From Actinomarinicola tropica (GTDB lineage Bacteria; Actinomycetota; Acidimicrobiia; Acidimicrobiales; SKKL01), in NCBI RefSeq assembly GCF_009650215.1, contig NZ_CP045851.1:3065001-3129000 (forward strand): a stretch of 64,000 bases of DNA, in the 5' to 3' direction. Positions 56,325 through 64,000 of this stretch are shown here, in pieces. The notes beneath the pieces are model-generated. The model made no database searches and was not told where the DNA came from. It saw only the letters and a list, made by a program, of their open reading frames with translations. Both the position numbers and the translations under genes were made by a program. Each line of letters opens with the position of its first letter. Positions within the stretch are counted from its first letter, which is position 1.

Positions 56325-57502
56325 GCCGCGCTCCCCTCGATGGCCATGCCGGGCAGCGTAGGAGACGCCCGGTGGCGGAGCCGTGCGACGACGACGAGCA
56401 GCGACATGAGCGCCGCCGCGCCGGCGAACAGGGCGCCCGCTCCGACCCGCTCGTAGACGGGGGCGGCCGCCACCGCCGCCAGCGCCGCCATCAGGAAGCC
56501 GGCGGCCTCGAGGATGCCCTGCGCCGCTGCGGCGTCGGTCGGTGGCGCGGCGCGGCTCACGGCCAACTGCGCCCCCGGGGAGGTGGTGGCGTCGGCGACC
56601 GCGTGGACGAACACGACGACCATCAACCCCCAGAAGGCCTCGATCTGGCCGTAGGCGACCATGATCGGGACGGTGACGACCATCGAGATCGTCGCCGTGC
56701 GCATGCCGCCGAACCGGTCGGCCAGGCGTCCGCCGATCGGGGCGAAGAACGCCATCGGGATGCCGAAGGCGAGCAGGCTGAAGCCGATCGTCCGGGTGGA
56801 CGTGCCGAGGTCGGTGAGCAGGCGGGCCCAGATCGCCTCGAACACGCCGATCGCCAGGTAGAACGCGGCGCCGAGCGCGACGGCGGCCTGCAGCCCCGGG
56901 AGAGCGAGGAGCTGGCGGACCGAGCTGGCGTCCTGCGGGCGCGACGACTCGATCACCTCGGCCCTGACGACGCCCGGCACGCAGACGAGGACGACGGCGG
57001 CGAGGAGCAGGAACGGCGCGCGCGGTCCGGCCACGTCGGCGGCGAGGCCGGCGAGCGGCGGGCCGAGGACGAACCCGCCGACGGAGAACGACGTGAGCCG
57101 ACCGAGGAGCGAGCCGGCTTGGGCGCCGGCGACCCCGATGACGGCCCGGCGGGCGGCGGGGATGTACATGCCGTAGCCGATGCCGGTGAGCAGGCGTGCC
57201 ACCACGAACACGGCGACGTGGGACCCGACGCCCATGAGGAGCGTGCCGACCGCGGCGGACACGAGACCGGCGATCAAGAGCCGGTGGGCGTGCCCCCGAT
57301 CGGCGTAGGGCGCCAACCCCACCTGGGCGGCGAAGCCCGACGCGAAGGCCGCGCCGGCGACGAGCCCGAGCCCCAGGCTCGAGAACCCGAACCGGTCCTG
57401 GAAGTCGGCGAGCAGCGCGAACACCGCACCGTTGCTGAGGGCGAGCGCTCCGGTGACGACGTAGAGGGTGGCGGGCGGTCCGCTCGGGCGGGACCCGGTC
57501 AA
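56321..57502 (-). CDS. Major facilitator superfamily transporter
   Basis: A 393-residue membrane protein with about 12 hydrophobic helices. It has the MFS loop motif region DRGHAHRLLIAGLV near residue 75 (a variant of motif A), RLLTGIGYGMYIPAARR near 107 (motif B-like), and ADRFGGMRTATI near 268, the second-half copy. It looks like a drug-efflux or sugar-type exporter (DHA family), but no substrate can be named. TTG 57502 overlaps the aldolase stop (TTGA). No regulator gene is adjacent. Confidence 0.9.
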   Translation of the reverse strand: MTGSRPSGPPATLYVVTGALALSNGAVFALLADFQDRFGFSSLGLGLVAGAAFASGFAAQVGLAPYADRGHAHRLLIAGLVSAAVGTLLMGVGSHVAVFVVARLLTGIGYGMYIPAARRAVIGVAGAQAGSLLGRLTSFSVGGFVLGPPLAGLAADVAGPRAPFLLLAAVVLVCVPGVVRAEVIESSRPQDASSVRQLLALPGLQAAVALGAAFYLAIGVFEAIWARLLTDLGTSTRTIGFSLLAFGIPMAFFAPIGGRLADRFGGMRTATISMVVTVPIMVAYGQIEAFWGLMVVVFVHAVADATTSPGAQLAVSRAAPPTDAAAAQGILEAAGFLMAALAAVAAAPVYERVGAGALFAGAAALMSLLVVVARLRHRASPTLPGMAIEGSAA

Positions 57503-58527
57503 CCCGCCCCTGCCTCGGCGAGCTCGGCGACCGCGGCCACGACCGCGGTGACGTCGTCCGCCGTGACGTCGAGGTGGGTGACGAGGCGCATCGGCGAGGA
57601 CACGCCGTCGCCGAGGACGCGGATGCCGCGGGCGGCGAGCTGGGCACCGACGTCGTCTCGGCCGAGGCGGGCGAAGGAGACGACGACGTGGTTGGTGGCG
57701 ACGCCGACCACCTCGACCCCTCCGATCGATGCCAGGCCGTCGGCGAGCGCCCGGGCGTTGTCGTGGTCGACGGCGAGGCGGTCGACGTGGTCGGTCAGCG
57801 CCACGATGCCGGCCGCGGCGAGGACGCCGGCCTGGCGCATGCCGCCGCCGACGACCTTGCGCCACCGGTGGGCCCGCTCGACGAGGTCACGCGGCCCGCT
57901 CAGGACCGAGCCGACCGGCGCACCGAGGCCCTTCGACAGGCACAGCGAGACCGAGTCCGCCCCACGGGCGAGGTCCAGCGCGTCGACGCCCAGGGCCACC
58001 GCAGCGTTCATCAGCCGCGCGCCGTCGAGGTGCACGGCGAGGCCGTGACGATCGGCCCACGACCGGACCTGCGGGAGGTAGGAGACCGGGAGCGGCGTGC
58101 CGGCGATCGTGTTCTCGACGCAGACCAGGCGGGTGCGGGCGAAGTGCGGGTCCTGGGGCTTCACGTACCGGTCGAGGTCGTGGAGGTCGTAGGTGCCGTC
58201 GGCTCGCAGCTCGACGGGCTGGGGCTGGATGCCGCCGAGCACGGCCGCGCCGCCGCCCTCGTAGCGGTACGTGTGGGCCGACTGGCCGGCGATGTACTCG
58301 TCGCCCCGGTCGCAGTGGGACATGAGGGCGAGCAGGTTCGACTGGGTGCCGCTCGGGACGAACAGCGCGGCCTCCTGCCCGAGCCGCTCGGCGACCATCG
58401 CCTGGAGCCGGGCGACGGTGGGGTCGTCGCCGAACACGTCGTCGCCCACCTCGGCCTCGGCCATCGCCCGCCGCATCGACGGGGTGGGGGTGGTCACGGT
58501 GTCGCTGCGGAGGTCGATCGTGCGCAC
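57499..58527 (-). CDS. ltaE: Low-specificity L-threonine aldolase
   Basis: Pyridoxal-phosphate enzyme that cleaves L-threonine and allo-threonine to glycine and acetaldehyde. The 342-residue protein has the start IDLRSDTVTTPTPSMRRAM, GDDVFGDDPTV near residue 28, VPSGTQSNLLAL near 58, HLDGARLMNAAVALG near 165 and the cofactor lysine in SLCLSKGLGAPVGS near 199. Length is normal. GTG 58527 lies one base after the LysM lipoprotein stop, so it is in the same transcript. Confidence 0.95.
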   Translation of the reverse strand: MRTIDLRSDTVTTPTPSMRRAMAEAEVGDDVFGDDPTVARLQAMVAERLGQEAALFVPSGTQSNLLALMSHCDRGDEYIAGQSAHTYRYEGGGAAVLGGIQPQPVELRADGTYDLHDLDRYVKPQDPHFARTRLVCVENTIAGTPLPVSYLPQVRSWADRHGLAVHLDGARLMNAAVALGVDALDLARGADSVSLCLSKGLGAPVGSVLSGPRDLVERAHRWRKVVGGGMRQAGVLAAAGIVALTDHVDRLAVDHDNARALADGLASIGGVEVVGVATNHVVVSFARLGRDDVGAQLAARGIRVLGDGVSSPMRLVTHLDVTADDVTAVVAAVAELAEAGAG

Positions 58528-58528
58528 G

Positions 58529-58942
58529 TCAGCGCCCGATGCCCGGGCCGTCCTCGTTCTGCTGCCAGGGCGGCGGCACCGGGGCGTTCGGGTCCGGGAT
58601 GACGATCTGCTCGCCGGCGCGGATCGAGGAGGCGTCGAGGATGCCGTTGGCCTCCATGATGGCGGCGACGGGGACGCCGCAGCGGGTGGCCACGTGGCTC
58701 AGGCTCTCGCCCTCGGCGACGACGTAGCGGACCGGGCAGATCTCGACCGTCGACGGCGTCTGCTCCTCCTCGATGGCCGGATCGTCGATGTCGTCCGGTG
58801 CCGGCTCGACCTCCACCGTCGTGGTGGTGGCCCGGGTGAACTCGGCGAGCTGGAAGTCGCCGCACCCCGCGGCGCCGAGGATCACGGCGACGGCGAGCGC
58901 CGGGCCGACCCACCGACGGCCGAGGAGCGAGGAGCGCGACAT
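58529..58942 (-). CDS. LysM-domain lipoprotein
   Basis: A 137-residue exported protein. The signal segment ends in LGAAGCGD (lipobox), then a Thr/Pro/Glu-rich linker, then one LysM domain: RYVVAEGESLSHVATRCGV to IRAGEQIVIPD, about residues 73-117. The C-terminal tail PVPPPWQQNEDG is low-complexity. LysM binds the glycan of peptidoglycan, so the protein probably lies against the cell wall. ATG 58942 is fixed by TAGCCT at seven bases. First gene of the LysM-ltaE-MFS-NUDIX operon, divergent from the MBL gene. Confidence 0.9.
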   Translation of the reverse strand: MSRSSLLGRRWVGPALAVAVILGAAGCGDFQLAEFTRATTTTVEVEPAPDDIDDPAIEEEQTPSTVEICPVRYVVAEGESLSHVATRCGVPVAAIMEANGILDASSIRAGEQIVIPDPNAPVPPPWQQNEDGPGIGR

Positions 58943-58949
58943 CCCCGAC

Positions 58950-58955
58950 AGGCTA
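58950..58955 (-). promoter_or_regulatory. Putative leaderless -10 box for the LysM-ltaE operon
   Basis: TAGCCT on the minus strand, seven bases before ATG 58942. Confidence 0.5.
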
Positions 58956-58966
58956 CCTCCGCCTCC

Positions 58967-58972
58967 TACGCT
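58967..58972 (+). promoter_or_regulatory. Putative leaderless -10 box for the MBL-ppx operon
   Basis: TACGCT, six bases before GTG 58979. It sits 11 bases from the opposing LysM box. Confidence 0.5.
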
Positions 58973-58978
58973 GGCCGT

Positions 58979-59905
58979 GTGGCCGTCCCCTTCGATCGCG
59001 ACTTCACCGTCGAGCACGGGCACGTGGACCAGGTGTCGCCCACGATCCGGCGGATCGTGGCCCCGAACCCCGGACGGTTCACGTTCACCGGCACCGGCAC
59101 CTACGTCGTGGGCCACGGCACCGTGGCGGTGATCGACCCGGGGCCCAACCTCCCCGAGCACCTCACGGCACTCGAGGCCGCCCTCGACGGCGAGACCGTG
59201 TCGCACATCCTGATCACCCACACCCACGGCGACCACTCGCCCGCCGCTGCGCCGCTCAAGGCCCGCACCGGTGCGCTCACGTACGGCTACGGGCCCCACC
59301 CCGCCACCGACGTGCGGATCGGCGACGGCGAGGACGACACGCCGCAGGAGGAGCGCTCCGACCGCGACTTCGTGCCCGACGTCGAGCTGCGCGACGGTGA
59401 CGTCGTGGCCGGCGACGGCTGGACCTTCGACGTGCTGCACACCCCGGGGCACATCTCCAACCACCTCTGCTTCGCCTACCGGGAGGAGAAGGCGCTCTTC
59501 ACCGGCGACCACGTGATGGGCTGGTCGACGTCGGTCATCCCGTCGCCGGACGGCGACCTCACCGCCTACATGGCGAACCTGCGGCGCCTCCTCGATCGCG
59601 ACGACGACGTCTACTGGCCCACGCACGGCAAGCCGATCCACGAGCCACGCCCCTACGTGGCCGCGCTGATCGCCCACCGCGAGGAGCGGACGCGCCAGAT
59701 CGTCGAGCGGCTGTCCGCGGGCGACCGCACCATCGACGAGGTGGTCCCCGCCCTCTACGCCGACGTCGACCCTGCGCTGCACCCTGCGGCCGCACGGTCG
59801 GTGCTCGCCCACCTCGTCGCCCTCGAACGGGAGGGGGCGGTGCACGCCGACGGCGATCCCCTGACGCCGTCGACGACGTGGACCCTCCGCCGGGGACGCC
59901 CGTGA
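58979..59905 (+). CDS. MBL-fold hydrolase (LACTB2-like)
   Basis: A 308-residue metallo-beta-lactamase-fold hydrolase. The zinc motif ITHTHGDHSPAAAP near residue 80 is complete (HxHxDH), and TPGHISNHLCF near 158, FTGDHVMGWS near 178 and WPTHGKPIHEP near 215 supply the remaining ligands. The C-terminal helices (HREERTRQIVERL) match the LACTB2/endoribonuclease-like group. Hydrolysis of a thioester or RNA is possible; no specific substrate can be named. GTG 58979 is fixed by TACGCT six bases upstream. It overlaps the Ppx start by 4 bases (GTGA). Confidence 0.92.
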   Translation: MAVPFDRDFTVEHGHVDQVSPTIRRIVAPNPGRFTFTGTGTYVVGHGTVAVIDPGPNLPEHLTALEAALDGETVSHILITHTHGDHSPAAAPLKARTGALTYGYGPHPATDVRIGDGEDDTPQEERSDRDFVPDVELRDGDVVAGDGWTFDVLHTPGHISNHLCFAYREEKALFTGDHVMGWSTSVIPSPDGDLTAYMANLRRLLDRDDDVYWPTHGKPIHEPRPYVAALIAHREERTRQIVERLSAGDRTIDEVVPALYADVDPALHPAAARSVLAHLVALEREGAVHADGDPLTPSTTWTLRRGRP

Positions 59906-61464
59906 ACCTCCCCGAGGGGCCGGCGCACGCCGCCATCGACATCGGCACCAACTCGATCCACCTCCTCGTCGCCCGGTCGCCCGCGCCGGGACGCCTCGAG
60001 GTGCTGGCGCAGGAGAAGGAGGTCGTGCGCCTCGGCCACGGCGGCAGCGACATGCGACGCCTCGACCCCGACGCGATCGAGCGGGGCATCGCGGCCCTGC
60101 ACCGGTTCCGCCAGGTGGCCGACATCTGGGACGCCGACATCACGGCGGTCGCGACGTCGGCGGTGCGCGAGGCCGAGAACCACGACGAGTTCACGTCGCG
60201 GGCCCGCGACGAGGCCGGCATCGAGGTGGAGGTCATCTCCGGCGTCGAGGAGGCCCGGCTCATCCACCTCGGCGCGCTCCACGCCCTGCCCGTCTACGAG
60301 GAGCGGCTGTTCGTCGTCGACATCGGGGGCGGATCCACCGAGCTGGTGGTGGGGCAGCGGGAGGAGGTGCTCGAGGCCCGCAGCCTCAAGCTCGGCGCGA
60401 TCCGGCTCACCGACCGGTTCTTCTCCGACGAGCCGATCACGAAGTCGATGGTGAAGGACTGCCGCCGGTACGTGCGCTCGTTCCTGGAGCCGACGGCCCG
60501 CGAGCTCGTCACCCTGTCCCCCGAGGTCGCCGCGGGGTGCTCGGGCACCATCGAGACGCTGGCGGCCATGGCACTCGCCCGGCGGGGCGACGACCCGGGG
60601 CGCAACCTCGGCAACCTCTCGGTGACCGCGTCCGAGATCGCCGCCGTCGTCGACGAGATCGTGTCGGCACCGACCGCCAAGGAGCGGGCCAAGCTGCCCG
60701 GGATGGAGGCCAAGCGGGCCGACATCATCGTCGCCGGGGCGATCATCCTCGAGCAGGTGCTGGCCGCGCTCGACGTCGACGAGCTGCGGATCTCCACCTT
60801 CGCGCTGCGCGAGGGGGTGCTGCTCGACCAGGCGACGCACCGGGGCGGGGGCCCCCGCCACCACCTCACCGACCTGCGACGGGCGAGCACCGTGCACCTG
60901 GCGGACGCGCTCGACCCCGACCGGGCGCACAGCGACCACCTCACCGCGCTCGCGCTCCAGCTGTTCGACGACACCGCCGACGTCCACGGCCTCGACGACG
61001 CCTACCGCGAGCTGCTCGAGGCCGCGGGGCTCCTGCACAACGTCGGGCTGTTCATCAGCCACTCCGCGCACCACAAGCACTCGTACTACGTGATCCGCCA
61101 CAGCGAGCACCTCCTCGGGTTCACCGACCACGAGATCGAGCTCATCGCCCAGATCGCCCGCTACCACCGCAAGAGCGCGCCGAAGGACAAGCACCCGGAG
61201 TGGGCGGGGCTGAGGTCGGCCGATCGACGCGCCGTCGCCGTCCTCGCGGGCCTGTTGAGGGTGGCGATCGGCCTCGACCGCAGCCACGCCGGCGCCATCG
61301 CCGAGGTGCGGGCGACGGTCGACGAGTCGTCGGGGAGACTCGACGTCGTGGCCGCCGCTGCCGACGGCGCCGACCCGTCGCTCGAGCTGTACTCCGCCGA
61401 TCAGCGCAAGGACCTCTTGGCCGACGCCCTCGGGCTCGACGTCGAGATCAGCCTCGGGGCCTGA
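59902..61464 (+). CDS. ppx: Exopolyphosphatase/guanosine pentaphosphate phosphatase (Ppx/GppA)
   Basis: Hydrolyses polyphosphate or pppGpp, linked to the stringent response. The 520-residue protein has an actin-like ATPase fold: AAIDIGTNSIHLLVAR near residue 10, the acid/base region ATSAVREAEN near 90, FVVDIGGGSTELVVGQ near 139, and AGCSGTIETLA near 213. The C-terminal part is an HD-like helical domain (LLHNVGLFISHSAHHKHSYY near 376), as in long Ppx forms. GTG 59902 overlaps the MBL stop. The 3' end overlaps the convergent channel gene by 17 bases. Confidence 0.95.
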   Translation: MNLPEGPAHAAIDIGTNSIHLLVARSPAPGRLEVLAQEKEVVRLGHGGSDMRRLDPDAIERGIAALHRFRQVADIWDADITAVATSAVREAENHDEFTSRARDEAGIEVEVISGVEEARLIHLGALHALPVYEERLFVVDIGGGSTELVVGQREEVLEARSLKLGAIRLTDRFFSDEPITKSMVKDCRRYVRSFLEPTARELVTLSPEVAAGCSGTIETLAAMALARRGDDPGRNLGNLSVTASEIAAVVDEIVSAPTAKERAKLPGMEAKRADIIVAGAIILEQVLAALDVDELRISTFALREGVLLDQATHRGGGPRHHLTDLRRASTVHLADALDPDRAHSDHLTALALQLFDDTADVHGLDDAYRELLEAAGLLHNVGLFISHSAHHKHSYYVIRHSEHLLGFTDHEIELIAQIARYHRKSAPKDKHPEWAGLRSADRRAVAVLAGLLRVAIGLDRSHAGAIAEVRATVDESSGRLDVVAAAADGADPSLELYSADQRKDLLADALGLDVEISLGA

Positions 61465-62431
61465 CGAGCTCGTCGTCCCAGCCCTCGTCGACGAGCAGGC
61501 CCACGACCCGCGCGCGGCGCTCCTCGACGTCCGTCGAGGGCGGCACCGCATCAGCGACCAGCGGGATGTCGAGCGCGATCAGCGCCTGCACGTCCGGCGC
61601 GGGCACCTCGTCACCGGCGCGCGGGGGGACGCCGGCGAGGAGCCCGTCGAGCGCCGCGAGCAGTGGACGGGTGGCCGCGGGGTCGGGCCGGGCGTCGGGG
61701 TCCACCGCGTCGAGCAGGTGGAGGGCCTCCGTCAACGTGACCACGGCCGGGCCGAGAGCCGCGTCCCGCTCGACGCTGTGGAAGTAGCGCACGACGGGAT
61801 AGGCGAGGCGCTGCTGGCGCAGGGACTCGACGACCGGCGTCAGGTCGGTGAGGTGCTGGGAGAGCGACCCGAAGCCCGAGCCGCTCCAGGCACGGGTCAG
61901 GAGGTCCGTCGGCGAGCGACCGAGTGACGACACGTGGTTGGCGAACTGCCGGCGCGCCGACACCGCCGAGACGACCGGCAGCAGGAACGTGATCGTCAAG
62001 GTCACCAGCACGAGACCGGTGCCCGACATCACGGCGGTGGCGATCCGCCACCACCCCTCGCCGGGCTGCAGGTCGCCGAGGCCCAGGGTGAACACGCTGA
62101 AGCCGACGAAGTACACCCGTCCCGAGAGAGACGCCGGGACGCCCGACGGCTCGCGGACCGCCCCCTCGGCGCTGGCGAACACGAGGGTCCACCCGACGAG
62201 GGCCAGCGCGGTCCAGAGGACGAGGACCGAGGCGGCGACGGCCACGCCGGCGGCGCTCAGCGCGCGGTGGCCAGGGCGGCGGGCGTGGAGGGCGAGCGCA
62301 CCCCGCCAGGCGGCGTCCGCGATGCGACTCGTCACCGGACCGGCGCCGCTCCCGGCGGCGAAGGTCGTCCACACGACGTCGACGATCGTGACGGCGAGGA
62401 TCGCCAGGCCGAGCAGGATCAGGGCAGCCAT
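61448..62431 (-). CDS. Putative ion channel with an atypical potassium-channel pore
   Basis: A 327-residue membrane protein with about four helices in the first 160 residues and a soluble helical C-terminus. The pore region reads YFVGFSVFTLGLGDLQP near residue 107: the family selectivity filter TVGYGD appears as TLGLGD, with Tyr replaced by Leu. The preceding helix starts MAALILLGLAILAVTIVDVV. The cytosolic part (FANHVSSLGRSPTDLLTRAW onward) is unrelated to RCK. A potassium or non-selective channel is likely. ATG 62431 is fixed by TAGGGT at seven bases. Confidence 0.82.
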   Translation of the reverse strand: MAALILLGLAILAVTIVDVVWTTFAAGSGAGPVTSRIADAAWRGALALHARRPGHRALSAAGVAVAASVLVLWTALALVGWTLVFASAEGAVREPSGVPASLSGRVYFVGFSVFTLGLGDLQPGEGWWRIATAVMSGTGLVLVTLTITFLLPVVSAVSARRQFANHVSSLGRSPTDLLTRAWSGSGFGSLSQHLTDLTPVVESLRQQRLAYPVVRYFHSVERDAALGPAVVTLTEALHLLDAVDPDARPDPAATRPLLAALDGLLAGVPPRAGDEVPAPDVQALIALDIPLVADAVPPSTDVEERRARVVGLLVDEGWDDELVRPRG

Positions 62432-62438
62432 CCCCCCG

Positions 62439-62444
62439 ACCCTA
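62439..62444 (-). promoter_or_regulatory. Putative leaderless -10 box for the ion-channel gene
   Basis: TAGGGT on the minus strand, seven bases before ATG 62431. Confidence 0.5.
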
Positions 62445-62454
62445 CGGGCCGGGG

Positions 62455-62886
62455 TCAGCCGACGTTCTTGTCGACGTGGACGATCCTCCGTCCCGTCACC
62501 CGCTCGGTGTGCACGGCGACGACGTGGTCCTTCACGCCCTCGGCCCAGGGGCGGAGCCGACCGGCGTCGATCGTGGCGCGGCGCTCGGGATCGGTGACCT
62601 CCTCGGCCCGTCCGGTGACGACCACGCTCCAGCCGGTGTGGTAGATCGGATCGGCCTCGTCGATCTCGAAGGCCACGACCTGGCCGCGCGCCGCGGCGTC
62701 GAACTTGGTGCCGCTGGCCGTGCGGAAGAGCACCTCCTCGCCGTCCACCACGTAGTTGACGGGGAAGATCATCGGGTGGCCGCCCTCGACCACCGCGACC
62801 CGTCCGACACCCGCGGCCCCGAGCAGCCGGAGGCACTCCTCGCGGCCGAGGACCTCGAGCCCGCTGCGATCGTCGATCAGACGCAT
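62455..62886 (-). CDS. Pyridoxamine 5'-phosphate oxidase-like flavin-binding protein
   Basis: A 143-residue split-barrel protein of the PNPOx-like superfamily. It has the strand pattern VGRVAVVEGGHPMIFPVNYV near residue 27, VLFRTASGTKFDAA near 53 and WSVVVTGRAEEV near 86. Such short members (F420- or FMN-dependent, or nitroreductase-like) often bind F420 in actinobacteria. Its residues do not allow a choice between F420 and FMN. ATG 62886 has AGGAGG upstream and follows the UspA gene by 15 bases, so it is co-transcribed with it. Confidence 0.88.
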   Translation of the reverse strand: MRLIDDRSGLEVLGREECLRLLGAAGVGRVAVVEGGHPMIFPVNYVVDGEEVLFRTASGTKFDAAARGQVVAFEIDEADPIYHTGWSVVVTGRAEEVTDPERRATIDAGRLRPWAEGVKDHVVAVHTERVTGRRIVHVDKNVG

Positions 62887-62901
62887 GGGTCGCCTCCTGG
62901 G

Positions 62902-63720
62902 TCAGTCGTCGCCGACGTCGGCGGTGCGGGTGACGAGGACGAGCCCCGGGTGGTCGTGGACGACCTCGCTGGCGACGCTCCCCGCGACGACGCGCGCCAG
63001 GCCGGTCCGACCGTGGGTGGCCAGGGCGATGGTGCTGCAGCCGCGCTGGGCGGCGAACCGGACGATCTCGGCGGCGGGGTCCGAGCCGTGCAGGACCTCC
63101 CAGTCCACCGAGGGCACCTCGCGCGGCATGGCGCCGGCGATGCGCTCGACGTACGCCTCCTCGACCATGTCCCCGCCGGCGTCGCGGACCTTTGCGGCGT
63201 CGGAGGGGTCCCCGACCGTCACGATCCACATGCCGACGCCGAGCGCCGTCGCCCACGAGGCGGCCAGCGGGAGGATCGACTCCGACCGGTGGCTGCCGTC
63301 GAGCGGCACGAGGACGGGCCCGGGGACGGTGGCGTCGGGCGCCGACGACGGACCGACCAGCACGAAGGGCCCGCCGACCTCGCGGAGGGCCTCCTCGGCG
63401 ACCGAGCCGAACAGGGCGCGGCCGATCCCGCCACGCCCGTGCGTCGTCATGCAGACGACGGCGCCGGCACGGGCGGACACCGCGTCGCGGAGAGCGCCCA
63501 CGGGGCCGTTCAGCGGGTCGAGGACGATCTCGCCGCGCGGCGCGCCCAGGGCCTCGAGCCGCTCCGAGAGGTCCGTGCGGGCGAGGTCGACGTCGTCGGG
63601 GTGGACCGCCTGGAGCAGCACCAGTGCGGCGTCCATGCGCCGCGCCAGGTCCGCGGCGGGCGCCAGCGCGGCGTCCGCCAGCTCCGACCCGTCGATGGGG
63701 ACGATCACGTTCTCGAACAT
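62902..63720 (-). CDS. Universal stress protein with two UspA domains
   Basis: A 272-residue tandem UspA protein. Domain 1 starts FENVIVPIDGSELADAAL and ends with the ATP-binding motif THGRGGIGRALFGSVAEE near residue 103. Domain 2 starts GPVLVPLDGSHRSESIL near 142 and has THGRTGLARVVAGSVASEV near 245. Both keep the G-x2-G-x9-G(S) pattern, so both may bind ATP. Stress or dormancy-related by family. ATG 63720 has GAGAGGAG seven bases upstream. Coupled to the PNPOx-like gene. Confidence 0.93.
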   Translation of the reverse strand: MFENVIVPIDGSELADAALAPAADLARRMDAALVLLQAVHPDDVDLARTDLSERLEALGAPRGEIVLDPLNGPVGALRDAVSARAGAVVCMTTHGRGGIGRALFGSVAEEALREVGGPFVLVGPSSAPDATVPGPVLVPLDGSHRSESILPLAASWATALGVGMWIVTVGDPSDAAKVRDAGGDMVEEAYVERIAGAMPREVPSVDWEVLHGSDPAAEIVRFAAQRGCSTIALATHGRTGLARVVAGSVASEVVHDHPGLVLVTRTADVGDD

Positions 63721-63785
63721 GTGAGCTCCTCTCGGCTCCACCGTGCCGTGGCGACGGTCACCGCGGCAAGGGTCGAAGGTCCCCG

Positions 63786-64000
63786 TCAGCCGGCGCGGTC
63801 GGCCTGGAGGGCCGACCGGCGCACCTTGCCGGCGTCGTCACGGACCGGCACGTCGACGCGCTCGAAGCTGCGGGGGATCTTGTAGCGGACGAGCCGTTCG
63901 GCGAGGAACGCCCGCAGGTCGTCGTCGGATGGTTCCGGGGCGGACGGGTCGAGGTGCACGACGGCGTGGACCACGTTGCCGAGGTCCTCGTCGGGTAGCC
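63786..64000 (-). CDS. AMP-dependent acyl-CoA synthetase, C-terminal end (cut by window edge)
   Basis: Only the last 70 or so residues are in the window. They match the C-terminal lid domain of ANL ligases: YPDEDLGNVVHAVVHLD at the edge, LRAFLAERLVRYKIPRSFE, and DDAGKVRRSAL, where the lysine is at the catalytic position (GKV-R). The family forms acyl-CoA. The rest of the gene lies to the right. The end at 63786 is 65 bases from the UspA start, with no obvious terminator in the gap. Confidence 0.85.
   Translation of the reverse strand, partial: LPDEDLGNVVHAVVHLDPSAPEPSDDDLRAFLAERLVRYKIPRSFERVDVPVRDDAGKVRRSALQADRAG

Overview
The window is a very GC-rich, densely packed bacterial chromosome segment. 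It has GTG/TTG starts, long operons joined by 1-4 base stop/start overlaps, and almost no non-coding DNA. GlgE-type alpha-glucan metabolism, a Corynebacterium-type glycogen synthase and short -10-only promoters point to an actinobacterium. My inference is a member of the Acidimicrobiia, but no rRNA or tRNA gene is present to prove it.

Layout. 1-4309: start of a glycogen debranching enzyme (glgX, cut by the window edge), divergent from a potassium-uptake operon with two KtrB/TrkH pore subunits (the second carries a one-base deletion) and a KtrA/TrkA gating subunit. 4302-8083: O-methyltransferase, lipoprotein, chorismate synthase and two orphan genes, one with atypical codon use. 8190-18465: glycogen phosphorylase, M3 oligopeptidase, aldehyde dehydrogenase, a fused CbiM/PDGLE transporter component, a di-iron-type MBL protein with a TPR protein, PrmA-like methyltransferase and a DUF4287 protein. 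18628-21062: glgC-glgA(glgM). 21126-34503: a cell-surface polysaccharide locus with NDP-sugar enzymes, a WecB/FnlA/RmlD-type set that fits a UDP-L-amino-sugar (probably L-QuiNAc), several glycosyltransferases and FkbM-type methyltransferases. 34527-41477: GGDEF regulator, second glgX, acyl-CoA ligase, aminotransferase and Hsp20. 41630-51678: DUF1269 protein, then the glgE-treS/mak-malQ-glgB operon. 51783-58942: FAS1 lipoprotein, a copper/cytochrome-oxidase assembly cluster, NUDIX, MFS, threonine aldolase and LysM lipoprotein. 58979-64000: MBL hydrolase, Ppx/GppA, ion channel, PNPOx-like protein, double UspA and the C-terminus of an acyl-CoA synthetase.

How the genes fit together. Almost a whole alpha-glucan economy is present. 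GlgC makes ADP-glucose. GlgA/GlgM and the TreS-maltokinase fusion can both supply maltose-1-phosphate. GlgE polymerises it and GlgB branches it. GlgP, two GlgX and MalQ break the polymer down. The surface-polysaccharide locus sits between these genes and shares nucleotide-sugar chemistry with them.

The most striking pattern is regulatory. Most operon-head genes are preceded by a hexamer of the form TANNNT placed exactly 6 or 7 bases before the start codon, with no Shine-Dalgarno sequence. This is the geometry of leaderless transcription. It fixes several start codons and exposes one gene (glycosyltransferase at 32107-34503) that has a perfect promoter but an ATC where ATG is expected. Three unrelated families of 49-51 bp palindromic units, in tandem at gene 3' ends, are the other notable non-coding structure.
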